In this document: positions 1 to 7,005 of the stretch, in pieces
How the letters are laid out: each line of letters opens with the position of its first letter
Numbering within the stretch: the stretch's first letter is position 1
NCBI GenBank assembly: GCA_007118095.1
Contig: SKSF01000060.1
Span: forward strand, 1-33,250
Direction: 5' to 3'
Source: Dehalococcoidia bacterium
Lineage (GTDB): Bacteria; Chloroflexota; Dehalococcoidia; Tepidiformales; Tepidiformaceae
Length of the DNA stretch: 33,250 nucleotides
Position numbers and translations under genes: made by a program
Notes under the pieces: model-generated
Told to the model about the DNA's origin: nothing
Databases searched by the model: none
Seen by the model: the letters and a program-made list of their open reading frames with translations, nothing else

Positions 1-713
1 GACGGCCAGTCGTGCTCCAGGTACTCCAGGAAGTGTTCCCGCGTCCCCGGGCGAAGGTGGAGGACATTGCACCATGCGCCGGATGCGCCTGCCTGGCGGG
101 CTGCCAGCATCACCTGTGTCAGTGACCCTACCCCGTCGGACAGCCCGGGGATGACCGGCGCGATGCCAACGCTCACATCGATGCCGGCCTCCGAAAGCTC
201 GCGGACTGCCCGCAGGCGCTGGCGCGGCGGCGCCGTCGCCGGTTCGGTCGTGCGCCATACCTCCGGGTCGAGCGTCGGGATCGAAATCGACACACTCACT
301 CGCGCCCGCGCTGATGCGTCCCGCAGGACATCGATGTCCCGGATGATCATGGGTCCGCGGGTGATGATGTTGAATGGATTTCGCGCGCGGGAGAGGGTTT
401 CAAGGCAGCCCCGCGTGAGGCGGTACGTTCCCTCGGCCGGTTGGTATGGGTCCGTCGCGGCGCCAATGGCCACGTTCTCGCGCTGCCACCCCGGCCGCGA
501 AACCTCAGCCCGCAGCACCTCCACCACGTTTGTTTTCACCCGGATGGAGCGCCCGTACCGCTCGTCCGACGGACGGTCGGCACGACGCTCGAACGCGCGC
601 ACATAGCAGAACGTGCAGCGGTGGACGCAGCCCATATACGGGTTCAGCGACCACCTGAAGCCCATCCCCTTCACCGGGTTGAGCGCGGTTTTGCAGGGCT
701 CTTCGCGGTACAT
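1..713 (-). CDS. SPL/Rv2578c-type radical SAM protein (3' end cut by window edge)
   Basis: Reading the minus strand from 713 gives about 237 residues, open to the left edge, so the C-terminus is missing. A radical SAM cluster motif CVHRCTFC (C29, C33, C36, spacing C-x3-C-x2-C) follows NPYMG. Further on are GAATDPYQPAEGTYRLTR and NPFNIITRGPMIIRD, typical of the spore-photoproduct-lyase-like / Rv2578c family. Such proteins bind a [4Fe-4S] cluster that cleaves S-adenosylmethionine; the substrate of this subgroup is unknown. Start choice: ATG at 713 has GGTGGAG about 11 bases upstream. In-frame GTG at 722 and ATG at 737 are alternatives, but the ATG at 737 has no visible Shine-Dalgarno. The gene lies downstream of the MaoC pair but behind a hairpin terminator, so it is probably transcribed separately. 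Confidence 0.85.
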   Translation of the reverse strand, partial: MYREEPCKTALNPVKGMGFRWSLNPYMGCVHRCTFCYVRAFERRADRPSDERYGRSIRVKTNVVEVLRAEVSRPGWQRENVAIGAATDPYQPAEGTYRLTRGCLETLSRARNPFNIITRGPMIIRDIDVLRDASARARVSVSISIPTLDPEVWRTTEPATAPPRQRLRAVRELSEAGIDVSVGIAPVIPGLSDGVGSLTQVMLAARQAGASGAWCNVLHLRPGTREHFLEYLEHDWP

Positions 714-755
714 GACGCTCACGGCTCCACCGTGCATCCAGGCGGAGCGTACGAA

Positions 756-781
756 AAAGGCCCGGCTGTCACCGGGCCTTT
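756..781 (-). terminator. Rho-independent terminator after the MaoC pair
   Basis: A perfect 10-bp stem (756-765 with 772-781) closes a 6-base loop. On the minus strand the stem is followed by a short T-run. It lies 21 bases beyond the stop of the MaoC gene and just before the radical SAM gene. Confidence 0.85.
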
Positions 782-802
782 GCAGTTTAACCCGCGCGAG
801 CG

Positions 803-1198
803 TCAGTCAGTCTTTGCTTTTGCTTCGCCTTCGACCACGGATTCGCCGTCCTGGTTCACCGTCACCACCTTGATGGTGGCGATGCCGTCCTGGACGTCGG
901 TGACTTCCGCCCTGGACGTGAGCGTGTCGCCTGGCCAGACCTGCTTCGTGAAGCGCACGCCGAAATTGGTGAGGGCAGTTGGGCCCAGCCAGTCGGTCAA
1001 CATGCGGCCCGTAAGGCCCATCGAGTACATGCCGTGTGCGAACACGCCCGGGTAGCCCGCCATGTTCTTCGCGGCCTCGTCGTCGTGATGCAGCGGGTTG
1101 AAATCGCCGCTTGCGCCTGCGTACTTCACGATGTGCGTGCGCGTGATGTTCTCCACCATCACCGCTTCGTGAGTATCGCCAACTTTCAGTTCTGCCAT
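803..1198 (-). CDS. MaoC-family (R)-hydratase, HadB-like catalytic subunit
   Basis: A 131-residue single hotdog domain. The hydratase-2 signature is at residues 26-37 (YAGASGDFNPLH), with the catalytic pair D32 and H37; VFAHGMYSMGL follows. Proteins of this family hydrate trans-2-enoyl-thioesters to (R)-3-hydroxyacyl-thioesters (or the reverse) in the cytosol. The adjacent upstream gene (stop 10 bases away) encodes a MaoC_dehydrat_N protein. This two-gene order is that of HadA/HadB-type heterodimers, in which one subunit carries the active site and the other completes the acyl tunnel. I infer the same here. Whether the substrate is CoA- or ACP-bound cannot be read, but the thiolase and DUF35 genes upstream favour acyl-CoA metabolism. 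Confidence 0.88.
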   Translation of the reverse strand: MAELKVGDTHEAVMVENITRTHIVKYAGASGDFNPLHHDDEAAKNMAGYPGVFAHGMYSMGLTGRMLTDWLGPTALTNFGVRFTKQVWPGDTLTSRAEVTDVQDGIATIKVVTVNQDGESVVEGEAKAKTD

Positions 1199-1208
1199 CG
1201 TCCTCCTC

Positions 1209-1691
1209 CTATCCCTGGTCCACCGCGCGCTCGGTCTGCACGCCGATTGAACGCGCTGTCACGCAGAGCACATCGTCCTGGTTCCGGTACTCTGTGATGG
1301 TCGCGCTGAACAGCAGCTTGCCACCACGCCGGCCCTGCTTCTCCCAGCGCTCCCCGGGACGCGTGGTCACCGTCAGGGTGTCGCCGGCATAGATGGGGTG
1401 GTGGTATTCGTAATGCTGTTCGGCGTGCAGGCCGCGGCCGAGTCCGCTACCGCCGCCTTCGCCCTCACGTTGTTTCGGCGCATCGTCTTTGCGCGGCCGA
1501 GTCAGGTCGAGCGGGTAGTTGGGCTGCCAGTGCGCGCTCGACTGCACAAACGTCGGCGGGGTAACGACGCCGCCGATTGCCTTCGCTTCGGGGGAGTCAG
1601 GGTCCGAATACTCGGGCCGGATGTCGCCGAGCGACCGTGCGAACAGCATGATCGACGAAAGGTCGACCGGGAACTTAAACGGTTCTGCCAT
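1209..1691 (-). CDS. MaoC N-terminal-type (FAS1-like) dehydratase subunit, HadA-like
   Basis: A 160-residue protein of the MaoC_dehydrat_N type. Visible blocks are FARSLGDIRPEYSDP near the start, GGVVTPPTFVQSSAHW in the middle, HAEQHYEYHHPIYAGDTLTV and a C-terminal hotdog strand region. An acidic/glycine loop (about residues 70-87) is inserted between the halves. No D-x4-H active-site motif like that of its neighbour is seen, which fits a non-catalytic, substrate-tunnel subunit. It precedes the catalytic MaoC gene by 10 bases, so the two are surely co-transcribed. A TAGACT -10-like box lies 33 bases upstream of the ATG, in the gap after coaE, so the pair may have its own promoter. Confidence 0.85.
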   Translation of the reverse strand: MAEPFKFPVDLSSIMLFARSLGDIRPEYSDPDSPEAKAIGGVVTPPTFVQSSAHWQPNYPLDLTRPRKDDAPKQREGEGGGSGLGRGLHAEQHYEYHHPIYAGDTLTVTTRPGERWEKQGRRGGKLLFSATITEYRNQDDVLCVTARSIGVQTERAVDQG

Positions 1692-1724
1692 GTTCCTTCC
1701 TCTTTGGTTCCTGGATACGGCAGA

Positions 1725-1730
1725 AGTCTA
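1725..1730 (-). promoter_or_regulatory. Candidate -10 box (TAGACT) upstream of the MaoC pair
   Basis: TAGACT on the minus strand fits the high-GC -10 pattern TAnnnT and sits 33 bases before the start at 1691. No convincing -35 hexamer is seen at 16-18 bases. The same hexamer occurs before three other transcription units in the window (12402, 5375 and 17846). Confidence 0.4.
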
Positions 1731-1763
1731 CGTGTTCCCGGTGCTTCGTCGTAGGGACAGTCG

Positions 1764-2477
1764 TTACACTTCGTCGGCGAGTTCTACCCCGGCAGCCTTC
1801 ATCCGGTTCCGGTTCTCGCGCATCAGCTCCTGCCACCATGCCTCGAAGCGCGAGTGCGGGAGCTGCCCTTCCTGGTGCAGGGCCAGGATGCGCCGGAACT
1901 CCTCGTCCACAGCCTCTTCAAGGTCTTCGAGCGTCCCATCGTTCTTGTAGATCCAGTCAGCGCCAGGGGCCCGCCGCTCAAACGGCACCATCGACTTCAG
2001 CCGCTGGTTCGCTTCCTCTTCGGACATCCGGCGGGTCTGCATGAGCCGCTGGCGGGCGATCGCGTCGTCGACGCCAATAAGCCACACCTGGTCGCACCAG
2101 CGCGCGTAGCCGGGCTCCATCAAGTTCACCGCTTCGATGACGCCGACCCCGTCTTCCGGCAGTTCCCGGCGCCATGTCTCGACCTGGTCCTTGAACGCTT
2201 TGGTGATCGAGCCCATCGCCGTCGTGAGCTTGTCCATCTCCTCGGGACGGCCGAACACTTTTTCTCCGAGCTTCTTCCGGTCGATGGTGCCGTCCGCTGC
2301 GACAACGTCTTCGCCAAATGCTGCGACGACCCGGTCGAAGCCCGGCGTGCCCGGGTCATACAGGCGGTGGACCAGCTTGTCGCCATCGCAGTGCACCGCG
2401 CCTCGCGCAACGAGCAGTTCCCCAACGGTGGACTTGCCCGATGCGATGGTGCCCGCGAGTCCGATGATTAATGCCAT
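1764..2477 (-). CDS. coaE: Dephospho-CoA kinase (divergent, C-terminally extended)
   Basis: A 237-residue P-loop kinase. Residues 9-17 (GTIASGKST) form the Walker A motif, followed by an aspartate site (DGDKLV, D31/D33), PGTPGFDRVVAAFG, DGTIDRKKLGEKVFG and a lid rich in arginine (ARQRLMQTRRMS). This order matches dephospho-CoA kinase, the last step of coenzyme A synthesis (ATP-dependent 3'-phosphorylation). It is about 30 residues longer than usual (near 200), with a C-terminal helical tail. The usual GGIGSGKS is GTIASGKS and the conserved HP motif is not evident, so it is a divergent member. Start ATG with AGGA 9-10 bases upstream. It sits between the thiolase and the MaoC pair, an apt place for a CoA-supply gene. 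Confidence 0.82.
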   Translation of the reverse strand: MALIIGLAGTIASGKSTVGELLVARGAVHCDGDKLVHRLYDPGTPGFDRVVAAFGEDVVAADGTIDRKKLGEKVFGRPEEMDKLTTAMGSITKAFKDQVETWRRELPEDGVGVIEAVNLMEPGYARWCDQVWLIGVDDAIARQRLMQTRRMSEEEANQRLKSMVPFERRAPGADWIYKNDGTLEDLEEAVDEEFRRILALHQEGQLPHSRFEAWWQELMRENRNRMKAAGVELADEV

Positions 2478-2733
2478 AGGTGCTGGTCCTCAGCTCAAGT
2501 TTCGTCGTTTTGCCCGCCTCGCGCGAGGCCATATGCCCGGTGTGGCCGCGCAACGGAGGATGCCCCGCCGCAGTGACAGGTGTGTCTCACAATGGATCAC
2601 GCAAACATCCATCGTACGTCGGATGCGTTTCTGTCGCCATGCCCCGGCAAGTCTGCGGAGCACGCCGCGCAAAGGGAACATGGCGGAGGGCCACACGTGG
2701 CTCCGCTATGTTCCCCGCTGGTTCGAAGCGTGT

Positions 2734-3876
2734 CTACGGCGCCTCGTTCGACATAATAATCGTGCCGCTCGCCGCAAACATTCCGCCAACCCCGTGTGAC
2801 ACGCTGATCTGCGCGTCCGGCACCTGGGCGGGCGCCGTGCCCCGCATCTGCCGCACGCTCTCCTGGAGCGCGTACATCCCGTACATGCCCGAATGCATGT
2901 AGCTTAGCCCGCCGCCGTTCGTGTTCAGCGGCAGCTTTCCGCCGGGCCGGGTATTGCCCTCCGCGATGAACGGCCCACCTTCGCCGCGCTTCACGAACCC
3001 GAGGTCTTCGAGCCCGTAGATGGGCAAGTGGGCGAACGCGTCGTAGATCATCAGGTGGTCCACGTCAGCGTGCGTGATGCCGGCCTCGTCGAACGCCTTC
3101 TTGCCGGATACCCGGAACGCCTTCGAACTGGTGAAGTCCTCCATCTGGCTGACCATCGGCGTTTCGACGCTTTCGCCGGTGCCGAGGACGTACACGGGCT
3201 TCTGCGGAAAGTCCTTCGCGCGCTCCTGCGATACCAGGATCAGCGCTCCACCCCCGTCCGTCACAAGGCAGCATTCCAGCAGGTGGAAAGGATACGCGAT
3301 CATCCGCGAATTCAGGACATCATCGACTGTGATCGGGTCACGGAAGCTGGCCCGGGGGTTGTACCCGGCCCATTCGCGCTGCACCACGGCCACCATCGCG
3401 AGCTGCTCCTCCGTCAGGCCGTATTCTTCCATGTAGCGGAGCACGGGGACGGTGAACATCGTTGGCGGGCCGGCGGGCCCGTAGGGGCTTTCGAATTGGC
3501 CCTGGAGGCTCGCCGGCGCCGGGGCGAACCGGCTGCGGCCGACCATCGAACGGCCGCTCTCGCCGTGGGTAATCAGGACCGTCGAGCAGAGCCCTTCATT
3601 GATCGCCGCGGCCGCATGGCGCACGTGCAGCATGAACGAGCACCCGCCGACCGCTGTCCCGTCGACCCACGTTGGCGTGATGCCCAGGTAATGGGCGATC
3701 GCTACCGGTGACTCACCGGCCGTGGCGACGCCATCGATGTCCGAAGGCTTGAGCCCGGAGTCTCGCATCGCATTGATGGCTGCGTCGCCATGCAACTGGA
3801 TCTGTGATGTTTCCGGGATGACGCCCAGCTCCGTCGTTTCGGCCGCGCCGACAATGGCAACACTCTTCTGCTTCAT
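2734..3876 (-). CDS. SCP-x type thiolase / acetyl-CoA acetyltransferase-like protein
   Basis: A 380-residue thiolase-fold protein of the SCP-x/lipid-transfer subgroup. The nucleophile-like cysteine is C79 (GGCSFMLH). Later motifs are MIYDAFAHLP (around 276-285), NTNGGGLSYMHSGMYGM (318-334, H328) and HGVGG (361-365). Thiolases of this type cleave 3-ketoacyl-CoA; close relatives (Ltp2) are retro-aldolases that work with a DUF35 partner, and the DUF35 gene lies 5 bases upstream. Presence of C79 favours thiolase chemistry, but this cannot be settled from sequence. Start: ATG 3876 with GGGAGG about 9 bases upstream. The reading frame is open further 5', but only across the DUF35 gene, so longer starts were rejected. 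Confidence 0.88.
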   Translation of the reverse strand: MKQKSVAIVGAAETTELGVIPETSQIQLHGDAAINAMRDSGLKPSDIDGVATAGESPVAIAHYLGITPTWVDGTAVGGCSFMLHVRHAAAAINEGLCSTVLITHGESGRSMVGRSRFAPAPASLQGQFESPYGPAGPPTMFTVPVLRYMEEYGLTEEQLAMVAVVQREWAGYNPRASFRDPITVDDVLNSRMIAYPFHLLECCLVTDGGGALILVSQERAKDFPQKPVYVLGTGESVETPMVSQMEDFTSSKAFRVSGKKAFDEAGITHADVDHLMIYDAFAHLPIYGLEDLGFVKRGEGGPFIAEGNTRPGGKLPLNTNGGGLSYMHSGMYGMYALQESVRQMRGTAPAQVPDAQISVSHGVGGMFAASGTIIMSNEAP

Positions 3877-3881
3877 CCCGT

Positions 3882-4319
3882 TTAGCCTCCCACCGGCCGG
3901 AATTTCGGAAGGCTGATCTCGTCCGTTGCCTTCTCGAATGTAACTTCGACCTTCATGCCCAGCTTCAGCGCTTCCGGCGTCTGCTCGCATTCCACAATGT
4001 TTGTCATCATGCGCGGGCCCTCGTCGAGTTCCACGACGGCGATCGCATAGGGCGCGTCGTCTTCGAACCCGGGCGGCGGCCGGTGGTTGATGACATAGCT
4101 GTGGAGCGTTCCGTTCCCGCTCGCCGTGAACCATTCGACCTCTTGTTCGGGGTCACCGGGGAAGAACGGCCGCGGTGGAAAATACGCCTTGCCGGTCTGC
4201 TTGCTGCGCTGCAGCCGCAGTTCGCCTCGCTTGCAGCCGTCCCAGAACTCCTGGGTCTCGGGTGTGGGTTTTGGTAATGGTTTGCGGTATTCCGCCAACG
4301 TGGTCTCCTGCCCTTTCAT
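3882..4319 (-). CDS. DUF35 OB-fold acyl-CoA-associated protein lacking zinc cysteines
   Basis: About 145 residues. The N-terminal helix-turn YRKPLPKPTPETQEFWDG followed by GELRLQRS and YFPPRPF is the DUF35 rubredoxin-like segment. WFTASGNGTLHSYV and PYAIAVVELDEGPRMM belong to the OB fold. DUF35 proteins are partners of SCP-x thiolases, Ltp2 aldolases and MaoC hydratases, where they help position the acyl-CoA. Normally a zinc ribbon of four cysteines is present; here the first knuckle reads R-S-K-Q-T-G (S39, T42) and the second FPGDPEQ, so no zinc site is evident. Start uncertain: ATG 4319 has only a weak AGGA. TTG at 4298, preceded by GCAGGAG, would give the family-typical beginning (M)AEYRKPLP. 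The next gene downstream is the thiolase. Confidence 0.85.
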   Translation of the reverse strand: MKGQETTLAEYRKPLPKPTPETQEFWDGCKRGELRLQRSKQTGKAYFPPRPFFPGDPEQEVEWFTASGNGTLHSYVINHRPPPGFEDDAPYAIAVVELDEGPRMMTNIVECEQTPEALKLGMKVEVTFEKATDEISLPKFRPVGG

Positions 4320-4364
4320 GTGGAGTCCGGGTCCTGAGAGGCTTCCCGGCTCGAGTCGATTCAA

Positions 4365-4393
4365 TATCTACCGTCTACGTGAAGGTGGAGCAA
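4365..4393 (-). promoter_or_regulatory. Weak promoter candidate for the DUF35-thiolase unit
   Basis: On the minus strand TTGCTC (4393-4388) and TAGATA (4370-4365) are separated by 17 bases, about 45 bases before the ATG at 4319. A TAGACG box lies inside the spacer at 4377-4372. Matches to consensus are partial, so this is only a candidate for the start of the lipid gene block. Confidence 0.3.
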
Positions 4394-4446
4394 GTTTTGC
4401 CCCGGCGGCGATGACCGTGTGGTACGTTTCGCAGCGGAGGCAAGGC

Positions 4447-4794
4447 GTGCTCCCGGCTGACCTTTCGATGCTGATTCCCGGTGTGGCTGTATTGTGGGTC
4501 GCTGGCCTTGGCATCGCACTGGCGCCTGCCGCACTGGGCCGAAGCCAGCTTGCCATCACCCTCTTCGCGGTCGTTGCGTTCTTGCCGCCGTTCCTCGTCG
4601 TCTTCGCGCTGGCCGGGTCCCATGCCGAAGGGTGGGCACGAGGGGAAGCCGTTGCCGCGGCCTGGATGGCCGGAGTGGTCCTTGCGGTCACGATGGCGCT
4701 CGTGGCGCTCATGCTCAGTGCCACCCGGGCCATCGACCACGACGGGCAGTTCCACGGCGATATGCGACGGGCGCCGCGCCGGCGTGACAGGTGA
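4447..4794 (+). CDS. Small three-helix membrane protein, function unknown
   Basis: 115 residues, read from GTG 4447, which has GGAGG at 4436-4440 with a 6-base spacer. The frame is open further upstream, but no start there is as well placed. Three hydrophobic helices are visible: about residues 7-30 (LIPGVAVLWVAGLGIALAP), 34-57 (LAITLFAVVAFLPPFLVVFA) and 68-92 (VAAAWMAGVVLAVTMALVAL). A short hydrophilic tail ends in an arginine-rich RRAPRRRDR, consistent with a cytoplasmic C-terminus. No family is recognised. It is the only plus-strand gene among minus-strand neighbours in this part and faces the CMD gene tail to tail (10 bases apart). Confidence 0.6.
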   Translation: MLPADLSMLIPGVAVLWVAGLGIALAPAALGRSQLAITLFAVVAFLPPFLVVFALAGSHAEGWARGEAVAAAWMAGVVLAVTMALVALMLSATRAIDHDGQFHGDMRRAPRRRDR

Positions 4795-4804
4795 CCGGGC
4801 CAGC

Positions 4805-5347
4805 TCAGAGCGTCCAGCCGACGAAGTCCTCCTCGGGTTGGACATCCATCGCGGCAAGGAACTTCGCGGTCATTTCGTAGAACGGCACCAGGACGCTGAC
4901 GCCTACCGCTGTCTGCCGCCCCCATGCCCCGACCAGCCGGTCGAGCGCTTCGGCAGAGGGCGGCTCGTCCCGGTTTAGCTCGTCGACATACGCCAGGAGC
5001 ACCTTTTCCTTCTCATCGAACTGGTCGCTCTCCTGCCACCGGTGCAGCGCGTTGATCCGTTCGTCGCTGAGCCCGGCATCGCGGCCGATGCGGACATGCT
5101 GGTGCCACTCGTACCGGCTCTGCTTGTTCAGCGCGGACCGCAGGATCACGAGTTCGCGCGTCTGAACGTCGAGACCACTGTGCGCCCACAGGCCGTTCCC
5201 GAGCCGCAGGTAGGACCGGAGGATGTGCGGGTTGTTCCCCAACATTTTGAAGATGTCCGGCGGTTCGCGCCCATCCGCGACAGCGTCCCAGACATACTGC
5301 AGCTCTTCAGCAAAATCGCCGCGGGTAGCGGCGGGAAGTCGTGGCAT
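4805..5347 (-). CDS. Carboxymuconolactone decarboxylase family protein
   Basis: 180 residues of the all-helical CMD/AhpD-like fold: LGNNPHILRSYLRLGNGLW, then RELVILRSALNKQSRYEWHQHVRIGRDAGLSDERI (about 64-98), then EKEKVLLAYVDEL and VPFYEMTAKFLAAM. The E80-W81-x2-H84 cluster takes the place of the C-x2-C redox pair of AhpD, so it is not a peroxidase-type member. Members of this branch act as decarboxylases, hydrolases or have unknown roles; substrate not assignable. Start: ATG 5347 with GGAGGGG five bases upstream, a strong site. A TAGACT box sits 27 bases before the ATG. Confidence 0.82.
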   Translation of the reverse strand: MPRLPAATRGDFAEELQYVWDAVADGREPPDIFKMLGNNPHILRSYLRLGNGLWAHSGLDVQTRELVILRSALNKQSRYEWHQHVRIGRDAGLSDERINALHRWQESDQFDEKEKVLLAYVDELNRDEPPSAEALDRLVGAWGRQTAVGVSVLVPFYEMTAKFLAAMDVQPEEDFVGWTL

Positions 5348-5374
5348 CGAGCCCCTCCAATGGTGATGGGCTGT

Positions 5375-5380
5375 AGTCTA
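5375..5380 (-). promoter_or_regulatory. Candidate -10 box (TAGACT) of the CMD-family gene
   Basis: The minus strand reads CACGTAGACT, ending 27 bases before the ATG at 5347. It lies in the 62-base gap behind the signalling gene. No clear -35 is present. It shares ACGTAGACT with the box before the MaoC pair. Confidence 0.4.
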
Positions 5381-5409
5381 CGTGCCGTGGGTACACTGTG
5401 CCGCCCGCC

Positions 5410-6948
5410 TCAGGCGGCTTCGATGCCCCAGGAGCGCCGTTGCTCCTCCACCGTCTTTACGAAGAGTGCTGCGATGTCGGGGTCGAACTGGGTGCCCGCG
5501 TTGTTGACGATCTCTTCCACCGCGTGTTCGTAGGTCAGTCCGCGACGGTACGGCCGATCGGTCGTCATGGCGCTATACGCGTCCGCGATGGTGAACAGGC
5601 GCGTCGTCAGCGGGATGTCTTCGCCCTTCAACCGCCCGGGGTATCCCTCACCGTCGAATCGCTCATGGTGATGCCGCACCAGGTTCACCACGGTGTCATA
5701 ATCGGTGACCGCTGCCGTGATCGCTGCTCCCACGACCGGGTGTTCCTGCATTTGCCGGCGCTCGTCGGCATCGAGCGCTCCCGGTTTCCGCAGGATTTCG
5801 TCCGGGACCACGATTTTGCCCAGGTCATGAATCGGCCCCCCGATCATGACTGCGTTGGTCTCTTCCTCTGTGATGTCTATCTGTTTCGCAACGAGCAACG
5901 CGAGCTGGGTCGCATGGTCGCTGTGGTACCGCGTGTAGCTGTCCCGCCGGTCGATCGCCTTCACGAGACTGCGCAGTGCCTTCAGGTTACTCACTTTCGC
6001 GAGCGCATCCGAGCGAGAGGTCGGCTCATGGATCTCACTGAATTGCACCGGCGAGAGCGACTTGTCGAAGTACATGGCGTCTTCGGCGCTGGCGACCAGG
6101 TCTCGCGGCGTCTGCGTGCCCGTGAAGACGGAGATACCCGTGCTGATACGGGTGGGCAGCGTATATTCCTGTTCCCCTCCCAGGTCGAAGCGCTCCACGC
6201 GCGCCCGCAGCCGGTCGATTACCAGTCGCGCATGGTGCTCGTCGCCGCCGGGGAACACCAAAACGAATTCGTCGCCGCCGAACCGGCCAAACGTGTCCGG
6301 CCTTTCGACAACCGCCGAGAGTGCGCCGCTAAGCGACCGGAGCACCGCGTCGCCCTGCTCGTGCCCTACCACATCGTTCAGCAGCTTGAAGTTGTCGATG
6401 TCGACATATGCCACCGTCAGTGGCGTGGCATACCGCTGTGCGTTCGCCACGGCATCGTCCAGGAACTCGTCGATGAACCGCCGGTTCGGGCAACCGGTGA
6501 GCGCGTCAGTGTACGCGAGCTGCCGGTAGGCCTCGGCCTGGCTCGCCTCGATGCGCTGTTTCCGGTTGTCCAATGCCCTGTTGAGCACGTGCCAGAGAAT
6601 CTCCGGTTCGAACGGCTTCGCGACGAAATCGTCCGCTCCCGCTTTCATGGACTGAACCGCGATATCCACATCCACCATGCCCGTCACCGCGACGATCCCG
6701 GCTTTCGGGTGGCTGGCGCGGATCGTTTCGATCACGGCAAGCCCGGACATGTCGGGGAGGCTGATGTCACATGCAACCGCATCGAAGCCATGGCTGCTTC
6801 GCTCGATTGCCTCCCGGCCGGTCTCGACGAGTTCCACCGTCTCGCTGAACTGGCGGAGGATCATTGCGATAAGCGAACCAAGCGTGGGGTCGTCTTCCAC
6901 GACGAGCACACGAAGGCTGCCCGGCTGGCTGGACGAATCGATGGCCAT
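5410..6948 (-). CDS. REC-GGDEF-HD-GYP cyclic-di-GMP signalling protein
   Basis: 512 residues with three domains. Receiver, about 11-128: acidic E18/D19/D20, phosphoacceptor D61 (ACDISLPD), T89 and K111. GGDEF, about 145-300: TDALTGCPNRRF, DIDNFKLLND, GRFGGDEFVL (224-228). HD-GYP, about 325-510: HD at 374-375 (GPIHDLGKI), HHHERFDGEGYPGRLKG with GYP at 435-437, and TIADAYSAMTTDRPYR. Both a diguanylate cyclase and a cyclic-di-GMP phosphodiesterase signature are intact, so it may make and degrade the messenger under control of a phosphorelay. The inhibitory RxxD site reads ERPD, so product inhibition may be absent. No transmembrane segment; cytosolic. No histidine kinase lies next to it; the DtxR regulator gene is 57 bases upstream in the same orientation. 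Confidence 0.93.
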   Translation of the reverse strand: MAIDSSSQPGSLRVLVVEDDPTLGSLIAMILRQFSETVELVETGREAIERSSHGFDAVACDISLPDMSGLAVIETIRASHPKAGIVAVTGMVDVDIAVQSMKAGADDFVAKPFEPEILWHVLNRALDNRKQRIEASQAEAYRQLAYTDALTGCPNRRFIDEFLDDAVANAQRYATPLTVAYVDIDNFKLLNDVVGHEQGDAVLRSLSGALSAVVERPDTFGRFGGDEFVLVFPGGDEHHARLVIDRLRARVERFDLGGEQEYTLPTRISTGISVFTGTQTPRDLVASAEDAMYFDKSLSPVQFSEIHEPTSRSDALAKVSNLKALRSLVKAIDRRDSYTRYHSDHATQLALLVAKQIDITEEETNAVMIGGPIHDLGKIVVPDEILRKPGALDADERRQMQEHPVVGAAITAAVTDYDTVVNLVRHHHERFDGEGYPGRLKGEDIPLTTRLFTIADAYSAMTTDRPYRRGLTYEHAVEEIVNNAGTQFDPDIAALFVKTVEEQRRSWGIEAA

Positions 6949-7005
6949 TGCCCTGATTGTCGGCGGGAACAGCCGCTCTCTGAGCCCCTTCCGTCCCCGG
7001 TTTTG

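Noticed and set aside
2575-2600. Palindrome-like GTGA...TCAC in the gap before coaE
   Set aside because: Only four outer bases pair; too weak for an operator call.
3877-4134. Extended N-terminus of the thiolase
   Set aside because: It runs across the DUF35 gene. The ATG at 3876 has a good ribosome-binding site and a family-typical start.
5400-5418. GC-rich hairpin at the end of the signalling gene as a terminator
   Set aside because: It overlaps the last codons and has no T-run.
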